Below, one piece after another: positions 1-6,401 of a DNA stretch of 10,279 bases. This stretch comes from GWF2-50-93 sp049297395 (GTDB taxonomy: Bacteria > Verrucomicrobiota > Lentisphaeria > Victivallales > GWF2-50-93). The notes beneath the pieces are model-generated. The model saw only the letters and a program-made list of their open reading frames with translations, was not told the origin of the DNA and made no database searches. The position numbers were made by a program, and so were the translations under genes. Every line of letters begins with the position of its first letter. Positions within the stretch are counted from its first letter, which is position 1. The DNA lies in NCBI GenBank assembly GCA_049297395.1, contig JBAQUG010000538.1, positions 1 to 10,279 on the forward strand. The letters run 5' to 3'.

Positions 1-56
1 AGTATGCCACTTTCGCCGAAAGTGGCTCGAGGCTCTTTCGGCGAAAGAGCCATACT
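1..56. repeat. Compensated palindrome, REP/BIME-like double hairpin
   Basis: Two hairpins stand head to head. The first has stem CCACTTTC (7-14) with GAAAGTGG (18-25) around loop GCC. The second has stem GGCTCTTTC (31-39) with GAAAGAGCC (43-51) around loop GGC. The two are also mirror copies of each other about the centre CTCGAG (26-31), and the ends AGTATG (1-6) and CATACT (51-56) pair. The four places where the arms differ are paired changes inside the small stems, so each hairpin stays intact. This resembles bacterial REP/BIME elements. It lies past the 3' end of the two minus-strand genes and could also slow or stop their transcription. The element may begin before the window. Confidence 0.75.
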
Positions 57-132
57 TGATTGCATTAAATAAGGCTGATACGCCCAGCTTAACGCTTACA
101 AAAATGCGTATAGCAGACAGGGCTGAAGCCAC

Positions 133-351
133 CTACCTGGCGGAGCCTGGATCCTCAGGATCCTTGACCTTCCTGAGGCATTTCGGACAGATCCTGTGGG
201 AGACTTCGGTCTTCTTGCCCTGTTCGACCTCGCAGCCGGCAAGCGTGAAGACCTGGTTGCACCAAGGGCAGAGCACAGGTATCTTCTTCACTTCTTTCAG
301 GGTTTCCCTCGGTATCCGCTGTGTTATATCTTTTTCATCTGAATCAGCCAT
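133..351 (-). CDS. Small four-cysteine zinc-ribbon-like protein (copy 1)
   Basis: A 72-residue protein with two cysteine pairs: CPWC (residues 28-31) and CPKC (about 55-58), a spacing that fits one zinc ribbon. The stretch before the second pair (KKTEVSHRICPKC) recalls the SHGICPxC tail seen next to PAS domains in some bacterial signalling proteins, but no PAS domain is present here. There is no signal peptide or membrane segment, so it is probably cytoplasmic. The ATG is preceded by AAAGGGA eight bases upstream. It follows its paralogue by 20 bases and is probably co-transcribed with it. Compared with that copy it has Arg in place of the Gly of SHG and one extra Cys, so it may be diverging. 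The function is unknown. Confidence 0.75.
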   Translation of the reverse strand: MADSDEKDITQRIPRETLKEVKKIPVLCPWCNQVFTLAGCEVEQGKKTEVSHRICPKCLRKVKDPEDPGSAR

Positions 352-512
352 ATGTTAATTCCCTTTGAAATTCAGCTGGATGGATATTGCAATTTGACGC
401 TTTTTCTCATCTTCTTGTAGCACGACGGGCACATGCCATGGCTTACGCCTGTCTTCTTATTCCTTTCGACCTGCCATTTAGTGACCTTGAATATCCTATT
501 GCACCAAGGGCA
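257..512. repeat. 14-bp direct repeat marking the duplicated gene pair
   Basis: TTGCACCAAGGGCA occurs at 257-270 and 499-512. It encodes the CPWCN knuckle on the minus strand in both small genes. It is the best conserved piece of the gene duplication rather than an independent element. Confidence 0.6.
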
Positions 513-596
513 CACTATGGGGATTGTCTTCATCTCCTCCAGGAACTCCCTGGACATTATCTGTGTAGTATCGCTCACTGGCAGATCATCAGCCAT
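372..596 (-). CDS. Small four-cysteine zinc-ribbon-like protein (copy 2)
   Basis: A 74-residue protein from the ATG at 596; a TTG at 602 in the same frame is a less likely start. It has CPWC (about residues 29-32) and, after KKTGVSHGM, CPSC (about 56-59), which would bind one zinc ion. The end is lysine-rich (YKKMRKSVK). It is a clear paralogue of the next gene downstream: the two share an N-terminal MAD, a helix ending in K-x-IP, CPWCN, KKT-VSH and CP-C at the same spacing. This copy keeps the canonical SHG and is nearest the promoter at 645-617. AGGG lies about eight bases before the ATG. The role is unknown; a nucleic-acid or protein-binding adaptor is possible but not shown. Confidence 0.8.
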   Translation of the reverse strand: MADDLPVSDTTQIMSREFLEEMKTIPIVCPWCNRIFKVTKWQVERNKKTGVSHGMCPSCYKKMRKSVKLQYPSS

Positions 597-616
597 AATC
601 AAAGCCCTTTTTTCCT

Positions 617-645
617 ATTATACCCCAAGTGAAGGCCTTTTGCAA
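617..645 (-). promoter_or_regulatory. Sigma-70-type promoter for the zinc-ribbon gene pair
   Basis: On the minus strand TTGCAA (645-640) is followed after 17 bp by a perfect TATAAT (622-617). That leaves a leader of about 14 bases before the ATG at 596. Confidence 0.6.
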
Positions 646-756
646 CAACCGCATTGAATGGCAGGGCACAGGATTAAAAACTTCCCTGCGTCCAAAGCCC
701 GGAATGGAACATCTCGGAAACCCCGTTTTTTTTATTTACTTTTCAACGAACAAGGT

Positions 757-786
757 TTGACATGCGCATTAGACGCTGTCAATTAT
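757..786 (+). promoter_or_regulatory. Sigma-70-type promoter of the LacI gene and sugar cluster
   Basis: A perfect -35 TTGACA (757-762) is followed after 18 bp by AATTAT (781-786), which matches the -10 consensus at four of six positions. Transcription would start near 793, inside the operator at 786-803, leaving a leader of about 24 bases. No other comparable promoter was seen until the region before nahK, so this may drive the whole cluster. Confidence 0.6.
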
Positions 787-803
787 GCGTAAACGGTTAC
801 GCA
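786..803. promoter_or_regulatory. LacI-family operator
   Basis: TGCGTAAACGGTTACGCA is an 18-bp palindrome with the central CG typical of LacI/GalR operators and one mismatched pair. It covers the end of the -10 and the predicted start site, so a bound repressor would block initiation. The adjacent LacI gene makes autorepression the natural reading. A wider CGCTGT/ACAGCG pair (774-779, 806-811) surrounds it, but its centre is offset by two bases and it may be chance. Confidence 0.75.
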
Positions 804-816
804 AAACAGCGCGGAC

Positions 817-1800
817 ATGGAAAAACACAGGATTAACATCAAGGAATTCGCTTCGAGGCTGGGCATCTCCACCGCCACGGTCTCGCGTGCATTCGGCACG
901 AAGGGGCGCATAAGCGAAAAGACGCGGCGGATGATCATCGCCAAGGCGGAAGCTCTCGGATACCGGGCTAACTACCACGCCAGGAACCTCATCAGCAGGA
1001 ATTCCCATACCATCGCATTCTTCTATCCCCCTCTGATCAAGGGCGAACCCGACTATTTCATCACTGAGATCATGTTCGGGGTCAGCAGTTCCACGTCTTC
1101 AAACAGCAATCCGCTCCAGATCCATCCGATTTATCCTGAATCAATGGAATTCTGCAAGGACATCATCCTGAACGGAAGCATCTCCGGAATTATCGTGACA
1201 GCCGGAACTCCGGAGTCTTCAGAACTTGTACAAACCGCGAAAAGCGCAGGTCTGCCGTATGTCGTCATTGGCCATATGTCGGGCGAAAAACAGTGCGCCG
1301 TAACCTTTGACAACACACGGGGGGCCATGCTGGCCGGAAAATATTTCCGGGACACAGGCAGGAAAAATCCGGCATACGTCGGCGGAATATTCGACAGGCG
1401 CAAGAGGGAGGGGTTCAAAACCGGACTCGCCTCCCTCTCATCTAAAATTCTTTTCGACAACGGCGGCAGCACATTCCATGACGGCTACTCATCGTTCGAA
1501 CGCGTGATCAAATCCGCACCGGAGACCGACAGCGTCCTCTGCGCCAACGACATCCTGGCGATAGGGTTCATCAAGGCCGCCTTGTCCAATGGGTATAAAG
1601 TGCCCGAAGACATGGCAGTAATAGGTTTTGACGACATAAAGATCGCAAGATATTTCTCCCCTGCCCTGACAACAGTCAGGCTCCATCTCGATGAGATCGG
1701 CGGGAAATCGGTGGATCTTCTCAAGAGGAGCATGGACGAGGAAAAGATGATCTCCGGCGAATCGGTCGAATGTGAGCTGATAGTGAGGGATTCGGCATAG
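817..1800 (+). CDS. LacI/GalR-family transcriptional repressor
   Basis: A 327-residue DNA-binding regulator of normal length for the family. The helix-turn-helix is at residues 7-26 (INIKEFASRLGISTATVSRA), followed by the hinge region near 50-62 (GYRANYHARNLIS). The rest is a periplasmic-binding-protein-like sensor domain, shown by LCANDILAIGF and VIGFDDIKIARYFSPALTTV near the C-terminus. It probably binds the palindrome just upstream and is released by a sugar or sugar phosphate; the neighbours suggest an amino-sugar signal, but the ligand cannot be read from the sequence. It is the first gene of the cluster, 40 bases before the ROK gene. No Shine-Dalgarno sequence is visible before the ATG, and the predicted leader is only about 24 bases long. 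Confidence 0.93.
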   Translation: MEKHRINIKEFASRLGISTATVSRAFGTKGRISEKTRRMIIAKAEALGYRANYHARNLISRNSHTIAFFYPPLIKGEPDYFITEIMFGVSSSTSSNSNPLQIHPIYPESMEFCKDIILNGSISGIIVTAGTPESSELVQTAKSAGLPYVVIGHMSGEKQCAVTFDNTRGAMLAGKYFRDTGRKNPAYVGGIFDRRKREGFKTGLASLSSKILFDNGGSTFHDGYSSFERVIKSAPETDSVLCANDILAIGFIKAALSNGYKVPEDMAVIGFDDIKIARYFSPALTTVRLHLDEIGGKSVDLLKRSMDEEKMISGESVECELIVRDSA

Positions 1801-1840
1801 GAATGAAAAGCACGAAATTCGAATACAAAGGGAGTTTAAG

Positions 1841-3238
1841 ATGAATGATATGATCAAAGTAAAACCGAAAGTCAAACCGGTGCTGGATCCCGGGTTCGTG
1901 CCCGCGGTCCTGTGGAACAGGGAATACAGCAAGCTGGTTGAGAAAACTGGAAAAGGCGTTGAAATAGCGATTTGCCTTGAGAGGACCAACGGTTCTGTTT
2001 CCGTCTTCAGGACAAGAATCCTTCCTGATGAACCGAATTATTCCGGACTGAACCTGAGGTATGTTGAAAGGCTGGTCAAATACCTTCTCTGGATGAAGGG
2101 CGGATGGAAGATCACCATCGCGGGAAGTCCGAAGATCGCCGAAGAAATAAAAAGGATATATTCTGTTTCCGGCGGGAGGAAGTTCGACAACGAGATCATG
2201 GGCGAAAAGATCTACGGCAAAGACATGCTTGTCTCGTCCTGCGAACTTCGCAATGCGCCTGTTGAAAATGAAACAGCTGTGTCCCCCGGAGGCAACCTCG
2301 ACGGATGCAGGATCGGATTCGATCTGGGCGGTTCAGACAGGAAATGCGCGGCGGTCATCGACGGCAAGGTCGTGTTCACCGAGGAAATCCCATGGGATCC
2401 GTATTTCCAGAAGGATCCGGACTGGCACAGGACCGGCATCAACGACTCCCTCAAAAGAGCGGCCTCACATCTTCCCAGGGTCGACGCCATCGGTGGAAGT
2501 TCAGCCGGAGTCTATGTCGACAATCAAGTCCGAGTGGCCTCCCTTTTCCGGGGTGTTCCAAAGGAGGATTTCAAGAGGTCCGTGAGAAACATGTTCATCG
2601 ACCTGCAGAAGGAATGGAATGTGCCGTTCGTCGTCGTGAACGACGGGGAAGTCACTGCCCTTGCCGGGGCGATGTCGCTCAACGACAATTCCGTGCTGGG
2701 AATTTCAATGGGGACAAGCCTGGCGGCCGGGTATGTCGCTCCTTCAGGGAACATAACCGACTGGCTGAACGAACTTGCGTTTGCGCCGATCGACTACCGT
2801 GCCGACGCACCTGTGGATGAGTGGTCCAGGGACAGGGGATGCGGCGTGCAATACTTCTCCCAGCAGGCCGTTGCGAGACTCGCACCGCTTTCAGACATGA
2901 ATTTTTCCGGGGACATCCCATTTGCCGAAAGACTCATCGAAGTCCAGGGGCTGATGAAAAAAGGGGACGTGCGTGCCGGAAAAATTTATTCCACCATAGG
3001 AACCTGTTTCGGCTATGCAGTCGCCCAGTATTCGGAATTCTATGACCTGAGGAACCTCCTCTTCCTTGGACGGGTAAGTTCCGGTGCCGGGGGCGAGATA
3101 ATAATTTCCAGGGCGCAGGAAGTATTGAAGAAGGAATTCCCCGAACTCGCGGAAAAAATAAATTTCAGGACACCGGACGAAAAGATGAAAAGGCATGGAC
3201 AGGCCGTTGCCGCGGCAAGTTTGCCGAAGATAAAGTAA
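1841..3238 (+). CDS. ROK-family protein, probable sugar kinase, with N-terminal extension
   Basis: A 465-residue protein. Residues from about 156 onward are an ASKHA/ROK fold: the first phosphate loop GFDLGGSDRKCAAV (159-172), a sugar-binding stretch GGSSAGV (218-224), VVVNDGEVTALAG (264-276, with the likely catalytic Asp268) and a second phosphate loop GISMGTSLAAGYV (287-299). ROK kinases phosphorylate sugars such as glucose, GlcNAc or ManNAc, usually on O6; the substrate here is inferred only from context. The first 155 residues are an extra domain that I do not recognise. The usual ROK zinc-cysteine cluster is reduced to GCG (333-335), so zinc binding is doubtful. AAGGGAG lies six bases before the ATG. 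It could also be a non-catalytic sugar sensor. Confidence 0.82.
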   Translation: MNDMIKVKPKVKPVLDPGFVPAVLWNREYSKLVEKTGKGVEIAICLERTNGSVSVFRTRILPDEPNYSGLNLRYVERLVKYLLWMKGGWKITIAGSPKIAEEIKRIYSVSGGRKFDNEIMGEKIYGKDMLVSSCELRNAPVENETAVSPGGNLDGCRIGFDLGGSDRKCAAVIDGKVVFTEEIPWDPYFQKDPDWHRTGINDSLKRAASHLPRVDAIGGSSAGVYVDNQVRVASLFRGVPKEDFKRSVRNMFIDLQKEWNVPFVVVNDGEVTALAGAMSLNDNSVLGISMGTSLAAGYVAPSGNITDWLNELAFAPIDYRADAPVDEWSRDRGCGVQYFSQQAVARLAPLSDMNFSGDIPFAERLIEVQGLMKKGDVRAGKIYSTIGTCFGYAVAQYSEFYDLRNLLFLGRVSSGAGGEIIISRAQEVLKKEFPELAEKINFRTPDEKMKRHGQAVAAASLPKIK

Positions 3239-3245
3239 ACAGGAA

Positions 3246-3268
3246 AATTTTTCCGTTCCGGAAAAATT
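3246..3268 (+). other. Intercistronic AT-rich hairpin between ROK and PIG-L genes
   Basis: The perfect 10-bp stem AATTTTTCCG/CGGAAAAATT has a three-base loop (3256-3258). It sits seven bases after the ROK stop codon and just before the next Shine-Dalgarno sequence. There is no T-run after it, so it is not a classical terminator; it may protect or partition the mRNA. Confidence 0.6.
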
Positions 3269-3288
3269 AACAAGGAAGGGGATAGACA

Positions 3289-4137
3289 ATGAAACTCAAG
3301 AGCAGGAAAGCCGATATATTCGTTCCTAACGGAGCGTCCGTGCCGGAGGCGCTCAGGCGCACCACGCATCTGAGCATCGCAGCCCATCAGGACGACACGG
3401 AGATATTCGCATACCACGGTATCTCCGAGTGCTTTGGCAGGAGCGACAAATGGTTTTCAAGCGTGATAGCCACGGACGGAGCCGGAAGTCCTCGTTCCGG
3501 AGTCTACATGGACTATACGGACGAACAGATGAAGGAGATAAGGATCATCGAGCAGAGGAAGGCGGCATCCATTGGAGACTATTCGATCCAGATCCAGCTC
3601 GCATACCCGAGTTCGGCAGTGAAGAATCCTGCCGCAAGGGAAGTCGTCGATGATATTTTTGCGATACTCGCAGAAACCAAACCGCAAGTCGTCTATCTCC
3701 ACAATCCCGCGGACAAGCATGACACCCATGTAGCCTGCGTCCTGCGCGCAATCGAGGCATTGAGACGGCTTCCTGAAAAAGACAGGCCGGCAAAAGTCTA
3801 TGGATGTGAAGTATGGAGGAATCTCGACTGGCTTTGCGACGACGAAAAAGCCGTCCTCCCCGCTTCCGAATACAAGAATATCGCGGCGGCTACGCTCGGA
3901 GTGTTTGATTCGCAGATCACCGGTGGCAAGAGATACGATCTTGCGGCAATAGGCCGCAGGCTTGCAAACGCGACATTCTTCGCATCCCACGAGACGGATG
4001 AATGCGACTCGCTTATTTTCGCGATGGATCTGACGCCGCTTTTGAAGGATGTAAATCTTTCCGTTGCCGAGCTCACCGTCAGCGCAATTGAGAGGTTCAA
4101 AAGCGACGTCAAAACAAGGATTAATAAATTTTCGTGA
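3289..4137 (+). CDS. PIG-L family N-deacetylase (LmbE-like)
   Basis: A 282-residue zinc hydrolase of the family that removes the acetyl group from GlcNAc-containing sugars and related substrates (MshB, BshB, PIG-L). The zinc site is visible as AHQDDTE (residues 32-38), a variant of the usual HPDDE motif with Gln for Pro, plus HDTH (144-147) as the second ligand segment. VIATDGAGSPR (59-69) and the RKAA helix start (90-93) are also typical. There is no signal peptide, so it acts in the cytoplasm. GGGG and AAGG precede the ATG within 17 bases. Its place between a ROK protein and a HexNAc activation module suggests an N-acetylated sugar or sugar phosphate as substrate; which one is not determined. 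Confidence 0.9.
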   Translation: MKLKSRKADIFVPNGASVPEALRRTTHLSIAAHQDDTEIFAYHGISECFGRSDKWFSSVIATDGAGSPRSGVYMDYTDEQMKEIRIIEQRKAASIGDYSIQIQLAYPSSAVKNPAAREVVDDIFAILAETKPQVVYLHNPADKHDTHVACVLRAIEALRRLPEKDRPAKVYGCEVWRNLDWLCDDEKAVLPASEYKNIAAATLGVFDSQITGGKRYDLAAIGRRLANATFFASHETDECDSLIFAMDLTPLLKDVNLSVAELTVSAIERFKSDVKTRINKFS

Positions 4138-4138
4138 A

Positions 4139-4163
4139 TAAATTTTTGTTCAACAAAAATTTA
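4139..4163 (+). other. Intercistronic AT-rich hairpin between PIG-L and nucleotidyltransferase genes
   Basis: The stem TAAATTTTTGT/ACAAAAATTTA has 11 perfect base pairs around the loop TCA (4150-4152). It begins two bases after the stop codon and ends just before the strong AAAGGAG ribosome binding site (4166-4172). It shares the AAATTTTTG arm with the hairpin at 6349-6372. Confidence 0.65.
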
Positions 4164-4180
4164 AAAAAGGAGATAAATCA

Positions 4181-5083
4181 ATGAAACCTACACTTCTAGT
4201 GCTTGCGGCCGGAATCGGAAGCCGTTACGGCGGTCTCAAGCAGATTGATCCGGTCGGACCATCCGGCCAGATAATCATCGACTATTCGATATACGATGCG
4301 ATACGCGCCGGATTCGGCAAGGTTGTCTTCGTGGTCCGCAAGGATATCGAGCAGACCTTCCGCGAGTGCATCGGCAGCCGTTTCGAATCGAAGATAAAGA
4401 CGGAATATGTCTTCCAGGAACTCGACGCCCTGCCCCCAGGATTCAAGGTTCCGGAAGGACGCCAGAAACCATGGGGTACGGGACACGCCGTCCTTGTTGC
4501 GAAAAACGCAATCAGGGAGCCCTTCGCAGTGATCAACGCCGACGATTTCTACGGGCGCTGCGGGTATGAACTTCTCGGGAGCGAGCTTTCAAAGGCGAAA
4601 AGCGGAAGCCCTGAAGAATATTTCATGGTTGGATTCGAGCTGATGAAGACGCTTTCGGAACACGGCCATGTGGCGCGCGGGGTCTGCAAGAGCGACCCGA
4701 CAGGACATCTCGTGGAAGTCGTGGAGCGGACCAGGATTGAAAAGACAGCCGACGGCGCAAAGTTCACAGATGAAAAAGGCGTGATGACAAAGCTCTCCGG
4801 CAACGAGATCGCCTCAATGAACATGTGGGGGTTCACTCCTTCGCTTTTCGGGTATCTCGATGAGCAGTTCTCGGAATTCCTCAAGAACAACATCGGGAAC
4901 TTGAAGTCGGAATTCTTCATACCTACTGTTGTCAGCACGCTCATAAACTCCAAAAAGGCGAAGGTAAAAGTGCTTCCGAGCAGGGACCAGTGGTTCGGCG
5001 TGACGTACAAGGAGGACAAGCCGGTAGTCGTTGAAAACGTCAGGAAGCTGATCGGCGCTGGTGTCTATCCCGGAAAACTGTGA
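4181..5083 (+). CDS. Sugar-1-phosphate nucleotidyltransferase (probable UDP-HexNAc pyrophosphorylase)
   Basis: A 300-residue GT-A-fold nucleotidyltransferase. The nucleotide-binding signature GIGSRYGGLK is at residues 11-20, the substrate loop GTGHA at 99-103, and the metal-binding segment NADDFYG at 119-125. The family joins a sugar 1-phosphate to an NTP, releasing pyrophosphate. The nearby anomeric kinase and epimerase make UTP plus GlcNAc-1-P or GalNAc-1-P the most likely substrates, as for LnpC in bifidobacteria, although it looks like a separate type found beside NahK-like kinases. It could instead use glucose-1-P, or another NTP. AAAGGAG eight bases before the ATG gives it the clearest ribosome binding site of the cluster. 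Confidence 0.88.
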   Translation: MKPTLLVLAAGIGSRYGGLKQIDPVGPSGQIIIDYSIYDAIRAGFGKVVFVVRKDIEQTFRECIGSRFESKIKTEYVFQELDALPPGFKVPEGRQKPWGTGHAVLVAKNAIREPFAVINADDFYGRCGYELLGSELSKAKSGSPEEYFMVGFELMKTLSEHGHVARGVCKSDPTGHLVEVVERTRIEKTADGAKFTDEKGVMTKLSGNEIASMNMWGFTPSLFGYLDEQFSEFLKNNIGNLKSEFFIPTVVSTLINSKKAKVKVLPSRDQWFGVTYKEDKPVVVENVRKLIGAGVYPGKL

Positions 5084-5090
5084 GGATTGA

Positions 5091-5214
5091 AAGTAGGTTG
5101 GGCTTTCTGTGTCCGCCGTCTTGTCGCGGCGTAGCCTTGGCGAAGACGGAAGCTTCCCTGCGAAGGGGGAAGCCGACAGTTCTAAAAGTGGCGGGTTAAA
5201 ACGCCGCCCTACTT
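5091..5214. repeat. 124-bp structured intergenic repeat element
   Basis: The ends AAGTAGG (5091-5097) and CCTACTT (5208-5214) are perfect inverted repeats. Inside are three nested stems: CCGTCTT (5116-5122) with AAGACGG (5143-5149), GCTTCCC (5152-5158) with GGGAAGC (5167-5173), and GGCG with CGCC near 5191-5205. The G+C-rich, multi-stem layout is unlike the flanking genes and typical of a dispersed, possibly MITE-like element. It fills most of the 182-bp gap between the nucleotidyltransferase and nahK, the only large gap inside the cluster, and it may separate or add transcription there. Confidence 0.6.
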
Positions 5215-5265
5215 ATCAGGTAAAAAGTTGAATTGCCGTATACAAAACTAAATTTGTGGAGTTTT

Positions 5266-6378
5266 ATGAGTTCAAATAAAGGTTATGACATCAAATCGAT
5301 ATGCAGGAATTTCCTGATACCCGGGGACTTTGTAAGCGCCGCCCCATATGGCTCCGGTCATATAAACGACACTTTCGAGACGATATTCAACCAGGGCGGA
5401 CTACAAGTGCGCTACATCCTCCAGAGGATCAACCACAACATATTCAAGGATCCGACGGCACTGATGGAAAACGTGGATCGCGTGACAACTCATATCCAGA
5501 AAAAACTTTCCGGTTCGGGCGAAGCCACCCGCAGGACTCTCTCCCTGATAAGGGCGTCTGACGGGAAATCATATGTCAAAGATCAGGCAGGTAACTTCTG
5601 GCGGACATACATATTTGTCGAGCACACGAAGAGCTATAATATCATTGAAACTGCGGAACAGGCCTATCAGGCCGCAAAGGCATTTGGCGATTTCCAGAAG
5701 AACCTTGTCGATCTGCCCGGCGGCAGGCTGAATGAAACCATCCCGGATTTCCACAATACCCCGAAGCGGTTCGAGGCCTTTGAAAAGGTTTTGGCTGCGG
5801 ACTCGTGCAACCGCGCGAAATCCGCAGAAAGGGAAATCGCATTCGCATTTAAGAAAAAGGAAATGGTTTTTACACTGCTAAGACTATGCGGCGAAGGCAG
5901 GATTCCGGAGAGAATCACCCATAACGACACGAAGCTGAACAACGTCCTTCTCGATGAAAAAACCGGCGAAGCCGTATGTGTTATCGACCTCGATACCGTG
6001 ATGCCGGGGCTTGCACTCTATGACTTCGGGGATCTCGTGCGGACAAGCACGAGCCCGGCAGCCGAAGACGAAAAGGATCTTGCAAAGGTGAAGATGCAGA
6101 TGCACATGTTCGAAGCCCTGGCAAAAGGATATCTTGACGCCTCCGGGGAATTCCTGACAAAAACAGAAGTCGAATACCTGCCGTTCAGCGGAAAGCTTAT
6201 CACCTTCGAGATTGGAATCCGGTTCCTGACGGACTACCTTTCAGGCGACACATATTTCAAGATCCACCGCGAAGGGCACAATCTCGACCGCTGCCGTACG
6301 CAGTTCAAGCTGGTTGAGTCCATCGAGGAACAAGAGGCCAATATGAAAAAATTTTTGCAAGACAAAAAATTTATATAA
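5266..6378 (+). CDS. nahK: N-acetylhexosamine 1-kinase
   Basis: A 370-residue APH-fold kinase close in length to bifidobacterial NahK/LnpB (about 360). It phosphorylates C1 of GlcNAc or GalNAc with ATP. Recognisable NahK segments are PYGSGHINDTF (27-37), YILQRINHNIFKDP (50-63), the catalytic loop ITHNDTKLNNVLLD (217-230, Asp221 the likely base), and the metal-binding VIDLDTVMPG (239-248) followed by YDFGDLVR (252-259). The start is taken at the ATG with GGAG four bases before it; a TTG at 5233 would add 11 residues of unlikely sequence. It feeds the nucleotidyltransferase upstream and the epimerase downstream. Homologues are sometimes labelled mucin desulfatase, which this kinase motif set does not support. 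Confidence 0.88.
   Translation: MSSNKGYDIKSICRNFLIPGDFVSAAPYGSGHINDTFETIFNQGGLQVRYILQRINHNIFKDPTALMENVDRVTTHIQKKLSGSGEATRRTLSLIRASDGKSYVKDQAGNFWRTYIFVEHTKSYNIIETAEQAYQAAKAFGDFQKNLVDLPGGRLNETIPDFHNTPKRFEAFEKVLAADSCNRAKSAEREIAFAFKKKEMVFTLLRLCGEGRIPERITHNDTKLNNVLLDEKTGEAVCVIDLDTVMPGLALYDFGDLVRTSTSPAAEDEKDLAKVKMQMHMFEALAKGYLDASGEFLTKTEVEYLPFSGKLITFEIGIRFLTDYLSGDTYFKIHREGHNLDRCRTQFKLVESIEEQEANMKKFLQDKKFI
6349..6372 (+). other. AT-rich hairpin over the 3' end of nahK
   Basis: AAATTTTTG (6349-6357) pairs with CAAAAAATTT (6363-6372) with one bulged A and a five-base loop. It lies within the last codons of nahK, upstream of the epimerase ribosome binding site. The arm matches that of the hairpin at 4139-4163. 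Confidence 0.5.
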
Positions 6379-6401
6379 CTATTGCAATCAGAAAGGACAC
6401 C

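Noticed and set aside
149..163. GGATCC-TCA-GGATCC hairpin
   Set aside because: It lies in codons near the end of the first zinc-ribbon gene (KDPEDPG) and has no T-run; probably coding coincidence.
721..736. Run of eight T after CCCCG as a terminator
   Set aside because: No stem of useful length precedes it, and no plus-strand gene lies upstream to end there.
1489..1989. A 166-codon minus-strand frame
   Set aside because: Shadow of the LacI and ROK genes; it crosses their junction and shows no protein motif.
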